From: Enorma sp964624825
GTDB lineage: Bacteria > Actinomycetota > Coriobacteriia > Coriobacteriales > Coriobacteriaceae
Direction of reading: 5' to 3'
Length of the DNA stretch: 64,000 nt
Assembly: GCA_964624825.1 (NCBI GenBank)
Contig: CAZUYD010000002.1
Span: 45,077-109,076 of the forward strand
Shown here: one piece after another, positions 27,865 to 36,501 of the stretch
Layout: each line of letters begins with the position of its first letter
Numbering within the stretch: position 1 is the stretch's first letter
Translations under genes and position numbers: made by a program
The notes under the pieces: model-generated
The model's input: the letters and a program-made list of their open reading frames with translations, nothing else
Databases searched by the model: none
Told to the model about the DNA's origin: nothing

Positions 27865-28971
27865 ATGAGCGAGGGCTCCAAGCACATCACCTATGAAGAT
27901 GCCGGCGTCGATACCGCGGAGGGCGGCCGCGCCGTCGATGCGATCAAGCAGATGGTGGCCGAAACGGCGCGCCCCGAGGTCATCGGCGGCATCGGTGGGT
28001 TCGGCGGGCTATTCTCCGCAGCGGCGTTGAAAGAGATGGACGACCCGGTGCTCATCAGCGGCACGGACGGCGTGGGAACCAAGCTGGTGCTCGCGCAGCT
28101 GCTCGATCGTCACGAGACGGTCGGTCAGGATCTGGTCGCCATGTGCGTGAACGATATCCTGGCGTCTGGCGCGGAGCCGCTTTTCTTCCTCGACTACATC
28201 GCCACGGGGCACATCGATGCCGACCACATGGCGCAGATCGTGCGCGGCGTGGCCGATGGCTGCAAGCTTGCTGGCTGCGCGCTGGTGGGCGGAGAGATGG
28301 CGGAGCACCCCGGTGTCATGCGCCCCGACGATTATGACCTGGCGGGCTTCACCGTGGGCGTGGTCGATCGGCCGTGCATGCTCGACCCCTCGAACGTCCG
28401 CCCGGGTGACGTCATTCTCGGCCTGCCGAGCTCCGGTATCCATTCGAACGGGTACTCGTTGGTTCGTCGCGTCATCGGTGTGGACGGCATCGTTCCGGGC
28501 ACGCCGGAAGCCGAGGAGAAGCGCGCCGAACTCGAGAAGCCGCATGCGGCGTTGGGGGGACGGTCGCTTGCGGATGCGCTGCTCGAGCCCACGCGCATCT
28601 ACGTGAAGCCGATCCTCGAGTTGCTGCGCAGCGGTGCGAGCATACATGCGATTGCCCATATCACGGGCGGCGGCATCACCGAAAACCTTAACCGCGCGCT
28701 CGCAGGGGACGTCGATGCCGTGGTGACGCGCGCGGGCGCTGCGATGGGTTGGGACGTGCCGCCCATCATCAGCTATATCGTCGAGCAGGCCGGGTTGAGC
28801 CCCGATGAGGCGTGCAAGACCTTCAACATGGGCGCCGGGCTGATGATCATCTGCCCTGCTGAGGCTGAGCAGGCGGTGACGTCGGCGCTCGAGGCGCTCG
28901 GCGAGCAGCCGTTCCGCGTTGGCGCGTGCGTCGCAGGGAGCGGCAAGGTGGTGTACAGCGATGAGCGGTAA
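27865..28971 (+). CDS. purM: Phosphoribosylformylglycinamidine cyclo-ligase
   Basis: 368 residues. AIR synthetase closes the imidazole ring of FGAM with ATP. Visible hallmarks are ITYEDAGVD at the N-terminus, ISGTDGVGTKLVLAQ, MCVNDILASGAEPLFFLDY, GCALVGGEMAEHPG, GLPSSGIHSNGYSLVR, ITGGGITENLNR and FNMGAGLMI. The ATG at 27865 follows gaaagga; in-frame codons further upstream fall on the probable promoter. purN starts 11 bases before the purM stop, so the two are one operon catalysing steps five and three of the pathway. Confidence 0.97.
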   Translation: MSEGSKHITYEDAGVDTAEGGRAVDAIKQMVAETARPEVIGGIGGFGGLFSAAALKEMDDPVLISGTDGVGTKLVLAQLLDRHETVGQDLVAMCVNDILASGAEPLFFLDYIATGHIDADHMAQIVRGVADGCKLAGCALVGGEMAEHPGVMRPDDYDLAGFTVGVVDRPCMLDPSNVRPGDVILGLPSSGIHSNGYSLVRRVIGVDGIVPGTPEAEEKRAELEKPHAALGGRSLADALLEPTRIYVKPILELLRSGASIHAIAHITGGGITENLNRALAGDVDAVVTRAGAAMGWDVPPIISYIVEQAGLSPDEACKTFNMGAGLMIICPAEAEQAVTSALEALGEQPFRVGACVAGSGKVVYSDER

Positions 28972-29998
28972 CGACCACACGGCCGCTTCGTGCGGCAACG
29001 GAGCAGATCGAGGCAGCTCTTCCGAACCTCAGCCGCGCCGTGCCGCCGATGCTTCCGCAATCGGTGCGGCTGGGCAGGCGGGCGCGGCGGCGCGCGCAGC
29101 GGTCGAAGCAGCCGACCTTCCGCCTGAGGCGTTGCCGAGCGATGCGTTTTTCGGCAAGGCGGCGGAGGACGAGGTTGACCGTGCCCGAGCCGACGCCATC
29201 GCCTCTGCCCGCGCCGTGGCAACCGGCGGGGCGGCAGCTTCTGCGGTGCTTGAGAGCGATCCTCTCTACCAGGCTGCGCTTGCCGATGCGACGCGGCGCA
29301 TGGAGCGCTTGCGGGCATCGTTTGGCGTCGAGACCGGCAACGTCATCCAGAGCCGCCGTGCGACGGCGCGCGCGGCGGGCGAGGCGCTTGAGTCCCTGAA
29401 GATCGGCGTACTGATCTCGGGTTCGGGAACCAACCTGCAAGCGCTCATCGACCAAATCGCTGCGGGTGCACTGAACGCGCAGATCGTGCTCGTGGTGTCG
29501 AGCCGTTCCCGCGCCGCGGGGCTCAAGCGTGCCGCGGCCGCGGGCATCCAGACGCTCGCGCTTTCCAAAGAGCTCTATGCCGACCCGTGGGATGCGGACG
29601 AGGTCATCGCGACCGAGTTGAAGCGCGCCGGTGCCGAATATATCATCATGGCGGGGTACATGCGCAAGGTTCACGCGCCCCTGCTCGAGTTGTGGCCGGA
29701 TCGCGTGGTGAACATCCACCCCGCGCTGCTGCCGAGCTTTCAGGGCGCGCACGGCATCGACGATGCGTACGCCCGCGGTGTGAAGGTCACCGGCGTGACC
29801 GTCCACTTCGCCAACGCGGTGTACGACCAAGGGCCGATCATCGCGCAGGAAGCCGTTCGCGTGGAAGAGGGTTGGACGCTCGACGAGCTCGAGGCCGCGA
29901 TTCATGCTGTCGAGCATCGCATCTACCCGCATGTGGTGCAGCTGCTCTCCGACGGGCGCGTCTGCGTGCGCGAGAATCATACGGTAGCCATCTCCTAG
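28961..29998 (+). CDS. purN: Phosphoribosylglycinamide formyltransferase with a unique N-terminal extension
   Basis: 345 residues, against about 190-215 for typical GAR transformylase. The catalytic part begins near residue 147 with LKIGVLISGSGTNLQALID. It continues with IIMAGYMRKV, the active-site NIHPALLPSFQGAHG with its catalytic His, and DQGPIIAQEAV with the Asp. It formylates GAR using 10-formyl-tetrahydrofolate. The first 145 residues are Ala-, Glu- and Arg-rich, include DATRRMERLRASFGVETGNVIQ, and match no domain I recognise. The ATG at 28961 overlaps purM. A later internal start would give the usual size, but no good ribosome-binding site was noticed there. Confidence 0.93.
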   Translation: MSGNDHTAASCGNGADRGSSSEPQPRRAADASAIGAAGQAGAAARAAVEAADLPPEALPSDAFFGKAAEDEVDRARADAIASARAVATGGAAASAVLESDPLYQAALADATRRMERLRASFGVETGNVIQSRRATARAAGEALESLKIGVLISGSGTNLQALIDQIAAGALNAQIVLVVSSRSRAAGLKRAAAAGIQTLALSKELYADPWDADEVIATELKRAGAEYIIMAGYMRKVHAPLLELWPDRVVNIHPALLPSFQGAHGIDDAYARGVKVTGVTVHFANAVYDQGPIIAQEAVRVEEGWTLDELEAAIHAVEHRIYPHVVQLLSDGRVCVRENHTVAIS

Positions 29999-30166
29999 AG
30001 CCGGATGCCCTCGCGAAGGACATGCGGTGCGGCGGATGGCGGCGCGCGCTGTGGCGATGAGGGGGAGAATGCCCCACGCGCTGGGGAATATGAGACAATG
30101 CGGAAATGAACGCGCGCGCCGCGGGCGTGCTCGGCTTATGACGAATCAACGCGAGAGGTCGTGCCC

Positions 30167-31483
30167 ATGGCAACGAACAGATCGAACAATACCGGTGCAA
30201 GCGGTTCTAACCGCCGCAAGCAGAAGGCGCGCGGCACCCGCCGCACCGCGTCGGCTCGGCTGACGAAGGCCGATTTCAAACGCGAGAACCAGCGCCAGAT
30301 CGGTACCGGTGTCAAGTACGTGCTCGTCGCCATCGGCGTGCTCGCGATGCTGCTCTCGGTGACCAGCGTTGCGTGCTCGGGCATTTTGAACCAGGTTTCT
30401 TCGGATGATGACTACACCCTGACGGGCGGCGTGGCGGCCACGGTGAACGGCACGCAGATCACCGAGGACACGGTGACCGAGCAGATCATGAGCACCCGCT
30501 CGTCCTATGGCTACGACGATGACGAAGATTGGGCGGAGTACCTGGCCTCGAACGACATGACGCCCGAGAGCTACCGAGAGAGCGTGATCGACAGCCTCAT
30601 CGATAGCGTGCTGGTGAGCCAGGCCGAGCGCGATGCCGACATCACCGTGAGCGATGAGGAGATCGAGGAAGCGTGGCAGGAAGTGGTTTCGAGCTATGAC
30701 TCGGAGGAGGCTTTCATCGAGGTGCTTGAGCAGATCGGTTATACCGAGGATAGCTACAAGGAGATGATCAGCGAGAACCTGGCGAGCGAGAAGTTCCAAG
30801 AGATGGTCTCGTCCGTCGAAGAGCCGACCGACGAGGAGATCATCGAGTACGCCAACGAGAACCTGAGCACCTATAACAACGCGCGCCGGTCGTCGCACAT
30901 CTTGATCTCGGTCGATTCCGATGCCGACGACGACACGCGCGAGGAAGCGCTGCAGAAGGCGCAGGACATTCTCGACCAGATCAACGCGGGCGAGATCACC
31001 TTCGAGGAGGCGGTCGAGGAATACTCGGACGATAGCTCGGCAGATGATGGCGGCGACGTGGGCTGGGATGTGCTCAACAGCTTCGTCGACGAGTACCAAG
31101 AGGCTCTGGACGAGCTCTCGGTGGACGAGATCAGCGGGGTCGTTGAGTCTGACTATGGCTATCACATCATCATGTGCACCGACATCTTCTCGGTAGACGA
31201 CGAGGTGACGTCGATCGACGAGATCCCCGAAGACCTGCGTACCACCTTTAGCGAAACCATTGAGAGCAACAACCAGAGCGCGGCCTACACCGAGTGGCTG
31301 GAGAGCTATCGCGACGAGGCCGATATCGTGATTTACGATATGCCCGAGGACGTGCCGTACAACGTCGACATGAGCTCGGTGACGAGTGACTCTTCGGACG
31401 ATACCGATGGCACCGATGACGGCTCGTCCGACACCGACGAGACGACGGACACCGATGACGCGGAGGAGTCGAGTTCCGAGTAG
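30167..31483 (+). CDS. PpiC/SurA-type peptidylprolyl isomerase foldase, membrane anchored
   Basis: 438 residues. A basic N-terminus and one membrane helix (about 49-70) precede an extracytoplasmic part. A SurA-like N-terminal helical segment (VNGTQITEDTVTEQI, SVIDSLIDSVLVSQAERDADITVSDEEIEEAW) is followed by a parvulin domain (SSHILIS, DGGDVGWDV, SDYGYHIIMCTD). The last 45 residues are Asp/Ser/Thr repeats. The family catalyses prolyl isomerisation and assists folding of exported proteins (PrsA/SurA role). The ATG at 30167 sits eight bases after gagagg; the GTG at 30161 is too close. The protein is extremely acidic outside the anchor. A Cys follows the helix but the lipobox fit is poor. Confidence 0.88.
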   Translation: MATNRSNNTGASGSNRRKQKARGTRRTASARLTKADFKRENQRQIGTGVKYVLVAIGVLAMLLSVTSVACSGILNQVSSDDDYTLTGGVAATVNGTQITEDTVTEQIMSTRSSYGYDDDEDWAEYLASNDMTPESYRESVIDSLIDSVLVSQAERDADITVSDEEIEEAWQEVVSSYDSEEAFIEVLEQIGYTEDSYKEMISENLASEKFQEMVSSVEEPTDEEIIEYANENLSTYNNARRSSHILISVDSDADDDTREEALQKAQDILDQINAGEITFEEAVEEYSDDSSADDGGDVGWDVLNSFVDEYQEALDELSVDEISGVVESDYGYHIIMCTDIFSVDDEVTSIDEIPEDLRTTFSETIESNNQSAAYTEWLESYRDEADIVIYDMPEDVPYNVDMSSVTSDSSDDTDGTDDGSSDTDETTDTDDAEESSSE

Positions 31484-31514
31484 CGGGCTTAGCGCGCCGT
31501 CCAAGGAGGATGAG

Positions 31515-31958
31515 ATGACGAGCGAAGAGATGCGCGACGAGATGGTTGCCGCCATGAAGGCGAAGGACAAGGTTCGTCTGTCCATCATTCGCCAGGTGAT
31601 GGCCGAGGTTAAAAACGTCGAGGTGAACGAGCGCCGCGACGCCACCGAAGAAGACGTGACCAACATGGTCAAGCGCTTGATCAAGCAGACGAACGAGACG
31701 CTTCAGATGTCGCGTAGGGCGGCCACCAACCAGGAGCGCACCGAAACGCTTGAGCAACAGGTGCAAATCTTGGAAAGCCTGCTTCCCGCCCAGCTTTCGG
31801 GCGAGGCGCTCGGAGCGCTCATCGAGCAGACCATCGCCGACCTTGGTGCGACGACGCGCAAGGACATGGGGAAGGTCATGGGTGCGCTAAACGCGGCGAC
31901 CGGCGGTAATTTCGACAAGGCTGCAGCTGCCAAAGAGATCGGAAGCCGCCTTGCATAA
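31515..31958 (+). CDS. GatB/YqeY domain-containing protein
   Basis: 147 residues, the length of free-standing YqeY proteins, whose fold matches the tail domain of the GatB amidotransferase subunit that contacts tRNA. Characteristic segments are MTSEEMRDEMVAAMKAKDKVRLSIIRQVMAEVKN, LESLLPAQLS, TRKDMGKVMGAL and GGNFDKAAAAKEI. The ATG at 31515 follows aaggagg with five-base spacing, 31 bp after the foldase stop, so the two probably share a transcript. The exact cellular role of YqeY proteins is not established. Confidence 0.92.
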   Translation: MTSEEMRDEMVAAMKAKDKVRLSIIRQVMAEVKNVEVNERRDATEEDVTNMVKRLIKQTNETLQMSRRAATNQERTETLEQQVQILESLLPAQLSGEALGALIEQTIADLGATTRKDMGKVMGALNAATGGNFDKAAAAKEIGSRLA

Positions 31959-32085
31959 TGGCGCGCACCGCAGGTGGAACATCCTCGGCACTTTCGTCGA
32001 GCGCATACGATAGCGACCACGGTTGCGCGCCAAGCGTTTTGCGTGGCGTACCAAGAGATATGCATTACATTGCTTAGGGCACGGT

Positions 32086-32105
32086 GAATTGGGTATACCC
32101 AATTC
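32086..32105. promoter_or_regulatory. Perfect 20-bp palindrome upstream of the amino-acid ABC operon
   Basis: GAATTGGGTATACCCAATTC is a perfect 20-bp palindrome, about 185 bp before the ATP-binding protein start and about 90 bp before a TACAAT box (32195-32200). It lies in a 331-bp spacer (31959-32289) that is otherwise featureless. It may be an operator for a dimeric regulator, or a cruciform-forming site. Confidence 0.6.
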
Positions 32106-32194
32106 CAATCTGGCTGCTTGTGCGGTTTGTCGCGGATCAGTTTCGTGTTTATTGCAGGGTGTGCGCGCCGCGGCGCAAGTGGTTAGGCGTTCCG

Positions 32195-32200
32195 TACAAT
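32195..32200 (+). promoter_or_regulatory. Possible -10 box for the amino-acid ABC operon
   Basis: TACAAT in the context tccgtacaatagg, 90 bp before the first ATG. No convincing -35 is visible at the standard spacing. Confidence 0.35.
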
Positions 32201-32289
32201 AGGCCGTATTCAAATTACATCATCGTTGTATGGGGGTTCGCTCGGCGCGCCGCGCCTGAGCCTTGTTCTATGAAGGAGGGGTTTCGCCC

Positions 32290-33021
32290 ATGGCCGAAAT
32301 GATTGAGATCCATGGCCTGAATAAGTACTTTGGCGATCTTCATGTGCTTAAGGACATCAATTTGACGGTCAAAGCGGGTGAGAAACTCGTCATCATCGGG
32401 CCGTCCGGTTCGGGTAAATCCACCCTGATCCGCTGCATCGACTGGCTCGAGGAGCCAACATCTGGCGAGGTCTACATCGATGGTCAGCTGGTCACCAGGA
32501 AAAACCACCTGGAGATGACCCGTAAGTACAGCTCCATGGTGTTCCAGCAGTTCAACCTGTACCCCAACATGACCGTGCTCGGCAACCTGACGCTTGCGCC
32601 CATCAAGCTGCAGAAGAAGAGCAAGGACGAGGCCAACGCCACCGCGATGGCCGCGCTCAAGCGCGTTGGCCTCGAGCAGAAGGCCGGCGAGTATCCGCAG
32701 AACCTGTCGGGCGGCCAGCAGCAGCGCGTCGCTATCGCGCGCGCCATGTGCACCAAGCAGCCCATCATCCTGTTCGACGAGCCCACCTCCGCTCTCGACC
32801 CCGAGATGATCCAGGAAGTGCTCGACGTCATGATCGAGCTCGCGCAGGATAACATCACCATGATCTGCGTGACGCACGAGATGAACTTCGCGCGCCAGGT
32901 TGCCGACCGCGTGATCTTCATGGATGACGGCATGATTCTGGAAGAGGGCACGCCAGAGCACTTCTTCACCAACCCGCAGAACCCGCGCTGCCAGGACTTC
33001 TTGAACAAGATCCTGCACTGA
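32290..33021 (+). CDS. Polar amino-acid ABC transporter ATP-binding protein (GlnQ-like)
   Basis: 243 residues. Walker A GPSGSGKST, Q-loop VFQQFNLYPNMTVLGNL, signature LSGGQQQR, Walker B IILFDEPTSALDPEM and the switch His in CVTHEMNFARQVADRV identify the ATPase of a polar amino-acid uptake (PAAT) system such as glutamine or glutamate. The ATG follows aaggagggg by eight bases. It is the first gene of a four-gene set with the binding protein (33192) and two permeases (34266, 35016), so a complete importer is encoded. Specificity rests with the binding protein. Confidence 0.95.
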   Translation: MAEMIEIHGLNKYFGDLHVLKDINLTVKAGEKLVIIGPSGSGKSTLIRCIDWLEEPTSGEVYIDGQLVTRKNHLEMTRKYSSMVFQQFNLYPNMTVLGNLTLAPIKLQKKSKDEANATAMAALKRVGLEQKAGEYPQNLSGGQQQRVAIARAMCTKQPIILFDEPTSALDPEMIQEVLDVMIELAQDNITMICVTHEMNFARQVADRVIFMDDGMILEEGTPEHFFTNPQNPRCQDFLNKILH

Positions 33022-33191
33022 CGCGCGCGATTGCAAGCGCATGCGTCCACGCAACACCGCGCGCGGTATAGGCGCCCGCGGCGGCGCATCTAAGAGATCT
33101 CTCGGCATCGCACGATAAGAAGGGTGATGCGATGCCGGTAGATAACACGCTCTCCATACGGCGAGCGAACTATCGACCGAAAGGGGTAAGC

Positions 33192-34061
33192 ATGTCCATC
33201 TCACGGCGCAATCTGCTCAAGGTAACCGGTGCCTCCGCCTTCGTCGCAGGACTTGGATTGGCGGGCTGCAGCAGCTCCTCCGATTCGGGCTCCGCTTCGG
33301 GTTCGAGCTCGAGCAGCAGCTCCAAGCTCGATACCATCCGCAATCGCGGTGTGCTTAACTGCGGCGTCAAGGCCGACGTGCTCGGTTACGGGTACCTGAA
33401 CACCGAAACCAACGAATACGAGGGTCTCGAAATCGATCTGTGCTATCAGATCGCGGCCGCCATCTTCGACGTCACCTACGACGAGGCGAAGGAGCAAGAT
33501 CTGTGCGAGTTCACCACGGTGACGCCTTCCACGCGCGGCACGCTCATCGACTCCGGCCAGCTCGACATCGTGGCCGCGACCTACACCATCACCGAAGAGC
33601 GTCTTGAAAGCTGGGATTTCTCCACGCCCTACCGCACCGACTCGGTGGGCATTATGGTTCGTATCGATGACGGCATGACCTCGATGGAAGACCTCGACGG
33701 CAAGTACATCGGCGTCTCCACCGGCTCTACCACCCAGGCCGCCGTCGAGCAGATGCTCTCGGACGAGGGCTTCTCCTGCACGCCCACGTTCCAGGAGTTC
33801 CAGGATTATCAGAGCATCAAGCAGGCGCTGAGCAACTACAACGTTGACGCCTTCGCCATGGATCGCTCCACGCTCAACACCTATATGGACGATAGCGTCG
33901 AGCTCCTGCAGCCCGAGATCGAGTTCGGTACCCAGGAGTACGGTGTCTCGACCGAGAAGGACAGCGACCTCTCCGACCTGGTCGATGAGGTTGTGAACGA
34001 GATGCTGGATAGCGGCTGGATGGACGAGGAGATCGAGACGTGGCTCGGTGACGCCGCGTAA
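33192..34061 (+). CDS. Amino-acid ABC transporter substrate-binding lipoprotein, Tat-type signal
   Basis: 289 residues. The signal begins SRRNLLKVTGASAFVAGLGLAGC: a twin-arginine motif (SRRNLLK) followed by a lipobox (LAGC), indicating export folded by Tat and lipid anchoring at Cys24. A Ser-rich linker leads to a family 3 solute-binding domain (RNRGVLNCGVKADVLGYGY, GLEIDLCYQIAAAIF, STRGTLIDSGQLDIVAA, TEERLESWDFSTPY). It captures an amino acid for the transporter encoded alongside; Asp/Glu/Gln-type ligands are plausible from the GlnQ context but not shown. The ATG at 33192 follows aagggg. Confidence 0.94.
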   Translation: MSISRRNLLKVTGASAFVAGLGLAGCSSSSDSGSASGSSSSSSSKLDTIRNRGVLNCGVKADVLGYGYLNTETNEYEGLEIDLCYQIAAAIFDVTYDEAKEQDLCEFTTVTPSTRGTLIDSGQLDIVAATYTITEERLESWDFSTPYRTDSVGIMVRIDDGMTSMEDLDGKYIGVSTGSTTQAAVEQMLSDEGFSCTPTFQEFQDYQSIKQALSNYNVDAFAMDRSTLNTYMDDSVELLQPEIEFGTQEYGVSTEKDSDLSDLVDEVVNEMLDSGWMDEEIETWLGDAA

Positions 34062-34265
34062 TCTCCCGGCAGAGCTTTGACGAGCGGGCCTGCGGCCGCA
34101 TGTGGTTGCAGGCCCGCCGAGCCTGTCTTGGCGTTGCTGCGGCGACGAGCCATCCGCCCGGCGAGGCGCGCTTGCGGCCTGCAGGGCCATGGTGAGCGCA
34201 GCCGAGCGCGGCTGTCATGTCGGCGGCTGCGGACAGCGCCCAGGAGATGTCGGAAAGGAACGCTT

Positions 34266-35012
34266 ATGCTCGAGAACCTTCTCAACCCCATGCGTTGGTC
34301 GATCACCTTGGCCGCGATGGACTCGTTTTGGGACGGGTTTTTCGTGACGCTGAGGGTCGTCGTAGCCGGCCTTGCGCTGTCGCTCGTTCTGGGCACGGTG
34401 CTCGGTATCTTCTCGACCACGCGTTCGCGGGTGCTTCGGGCTATCAGCCGTGTGTACGTCGAGTTTTACCAGAACACGCCGTTGCCGGTGCAGGTCGTCT
34501 TCATGTACATGCTTGGCCCGCGCGTGCTTCAGATGATCTTCAACCTCGACACGCCCCTGCGCATCACTTCGTTCGTGCTCGGCTTTGTCGGCGTCGGCTT
34601 GTATCATGCCGCCTATATCTCCGAGGTCATCCGCACCGGCATCGAGAGCGTGCCGCGCGGTCAGATGGAAGCGGCTGGCAGCCAGGGCTTCTCGCGCGTT
34701 CAATCCTATCTGTATATCATCTTGCCGCAGACCATCAAGGTCATCCTGCCTCCTCTGTGCAACCAGGCGCTCAACCTTGTTAAGAACAGCTCGGTGCTTG
34801 CGATGGTGGCCGGCGGCGACCTCATGTATTTCTCGAACAGCTTTGTTGGCACCTATGGATACCTGCAGGGCTATATCGTTGCCTGCATCATGTACTTCAT
34901 CATCTGCTTCCCGCTGTCCATGCTCGTGCAATACCTTGAGAGACGATCGACTAGGAAGCCGCGCGCCAAGGTCATTCCGGGCATCACCAGCGAACCTGCA
35001 AAGGAGGCGTAG
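34266..35012 (+). CDS. Amino-acid ABC transporter permease, first subunit
   Basis: 248 residues of the HisM/GlnP type. The ATG follows ggaaagga. Hydrophobic helices alternate with the family signature RGQMEAAGSQGFSRVQSYLYIILPQTIKVILPP, the EAA loop that contacts the ATPase. EFYQNTPLPVQVVFMY is the conserved N-terminal permease motif. The ATP-binding protein and binding protein lie upstream and a second permease starts three bases downstream, so a heterodimeric channel is expected. The 204-bp gap after the binding protein gene could hold a processing site that lets the binding protein be made in excess. Confidence 0.94.
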   Translation: MLENLLNPMRWSITLAAMDSFWDGFFVTLRVVVAGLALSLVLGTVLGIFSTTRSRVLRAISRVYVEFYQNTPLPVQVVFMYMLGPRVLQMIFNLDTPLRITSFVLGFVGVGLYHAAYISEVIRTGIESVPRGQMEAAGSQGFSRVQSYLYIILPQTIKVILPPLCNQALNLVKNSSVLAMVAGGDLMYFSNSFVGTYGYLQGYIVACIMYFIICFPLSMLVQYLERRSTRKPRAKVIPGITSEPAKEA

Positions 35013-35015
35013 GCC

Positions 35016-35663
35016 ATGGAGGTATTCAACACCGTCAACATCTTGTTCATCTTGCGCGGGTTCGCGACCACCATCCAGATCTCGGCGCTCGCCATCGTGT
35101 TTTCGATCGTCGTGGGCACCGTGTTAGCTATGGTGAAGCAGTACTGCCGCGGGAAGCTCTCGATCTTTCGCTGGATCGTAACGGCCTACATCGAGCTTTT
35201 CCGCTGCACGCCGAATCTTTTGTGGATCCTCTTCATCTACTTCACGATGCGCGCCTCGAACTTCGTGGTGTCGGTCGTGGCGTTCACGGTGTTCACCTCG
35301 GCGGTCGTGTCCGAGATCGTGCGCGGCGGCTTCAACTCCATCCCCAAGAGCCAGTTCGAGGCGGCGCAAAGCCAGGGCTTCGGGTTTTTCAGCACCATGG
35401 CATACATCGTGTTGCCGCAGACCTTCAAGACGATCATCCCGGCGCTCTTCAGCCAGTGCACGACGGTCATCAAGGACTCGTCGTACCTCTCGAGCATCAG
35501 CGTGACCGAGCTTATGTTCAACGCGCGCGTCGTCATGGCGTCGACGTCAAACGTTGTGGCGATGCTTTTGTTATATGCGCTGGTATTCGCGCTATACTTC
35601 GTGTTGAACTTCGGTATCTCGCTCATCGTGCGCGCCTACCAGCGTCGCGTGGTGGCTGCGTAA
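35016..35663 (+). CDS. Amino-acid ABC transporter permease, second subunit
   Basis: 215 residues of the same family as the gene before it, starting three bases after that stop and preceded by aaggagg. It shows ELFRCTPNLLWILFIYF (N-terminal permease motif) and the EAA loop SQFEAAQSQGFGFFSTMAYIVLPQTFKTIIPALF, with about five hydrophobic helices. Together with the first permease it would form the transmembrane channel of the importer. Confidence 0.94.
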   Translation: MEVFNTVNILFILRGFATTIQISALAIVFSIVVGTVLAMVKQYCRGKLSIFRWIVTAYIELFRCTPNLLWILFIYFTMRASNFVVSVVAFTVFTSAVVSEIVRGGFNSIPKSQFEAAQSQGFGFFSTMAYIVLPQTFKTIIPALFSQCTTVIKDSSYLSSISVTELMFNARVVMASTSNVVAMLLLYALVFALYFVLNFGISLIVRAYQRRVVAA

Positions 35664-35719
35664 CCAACCATAGCGGGCACAGGGCGGGGCGCCCGGTGCC
35701 CATCAGCCAGGGAGGCATC

Positions 35720-36475
35720 ATGCGCATCATCACCAGGCCCATCATCAAGGAACGACTCGAGAAGCGCGCCGCAGCAGCGGATGCCGCGCGTGCCGGTCAG
35801 CCGGTGGTCATCACCATCGCGCGCGATTTCGGCGCCGAGGGGCATGAGATCGGCAAGATGCTCTCAACAGAGCTGGGGATTCCGCTTTACGACAACGAGA
35901 TCCTCGTCCGCTCAAGTCTGCGCACCGGCGAGTCCATGGATCTGATGGCCGCTTATGACGAGCAGCTTGCTATGGAAAACATCGCGTTTCTGCCCGATCG
36001 CGTGGACGCCCGCTCGCTTTCAGACAAGCTTTTCGAGAAGATGAGCCAGGTGATTCTCGACCTAGGGTCGACCGAGAGCTGCATCATCGAGGGGCGCCTT
36101 TCGGACTACCTCTTGCGGCAAAACCCCAACATGATCGCCGTACTGGTCACGGCACCGCTTCAAGCGCGCATAGAGATCGTCCGCTCCAAGCGCGGGCTCG
36201 ACCGGCGGCGCGGTGCGAAGCTCGTGAAGGAGCAGCAACGCGCCCGCGAGCAATTCTATAAGCGCTATTCTGCCGGCAAGTGGCGCATGGATATGGGCAA
36301 GGACGTCGTGGTGAATCGCGCCAAGCTGGGACGGCAGGGATGCGTTGACGTGATCGCGGCGGCCTATCGCGCCAAGATTCGCGAGCTTGGCCTGAGCGAG
36401 CAGGGCAAACGGCCGGTGACGGCAGTTGAAGAGGCCGGTGACGCCACCATGCGCGTGAACGCGCGCGTAGAGTAG
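35720..36475 (+). CDS. Cytidylate-kinase-like family protein
   Basis: 251 residues. After a basic leader the segment VVITIARDFGAEGHEIGKMLSTELGIPLYDNEIL matches the AAA_26/cytidylate-kinase-like family, in which an ARDFGAEG-type loop replaces the usual P-loop spacing. SCIIEGRLSDYLLRQNPNMIAVLVTAPLQARIEIV and a C-terminal YYKRY-like segment (REQFYKRYSAGKWRMD) also fit. The family is annotated by fold; most members have no demonstrated substrate. The ATG follows ggagg. The gene lies 56 bp after the permease, so it may be co-transcribed with the importer, and a link to amino-acid uptake is only a possibility. Confidence 0.8.
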   Translation: MRIITRPIIKERLEKRAAAADAARAGQPVVITIARDFGAEGHEIGKMLSTELGIPLYDNEILVRSSLRTGESMDLMAAYDEQLAMENIAFLPDRVDARSLSDKLFEKMSQVILDLGSTESCIIEGRLSDYLLRQNPNMIAVLVTAPLQARIEIVRSKRGLDRRRGAKLVKEQQRAREQFYKRYSAGKWRMDMGKDVVVNRAKLGRQGCVDVIAAAYRAKIRELGLSEQGKRPVTAVEEAGDATMRVNARVE

Positions 36476-36501
36476 GCAAGCTGCGTTGAGGGGAGAACCC
36501 C

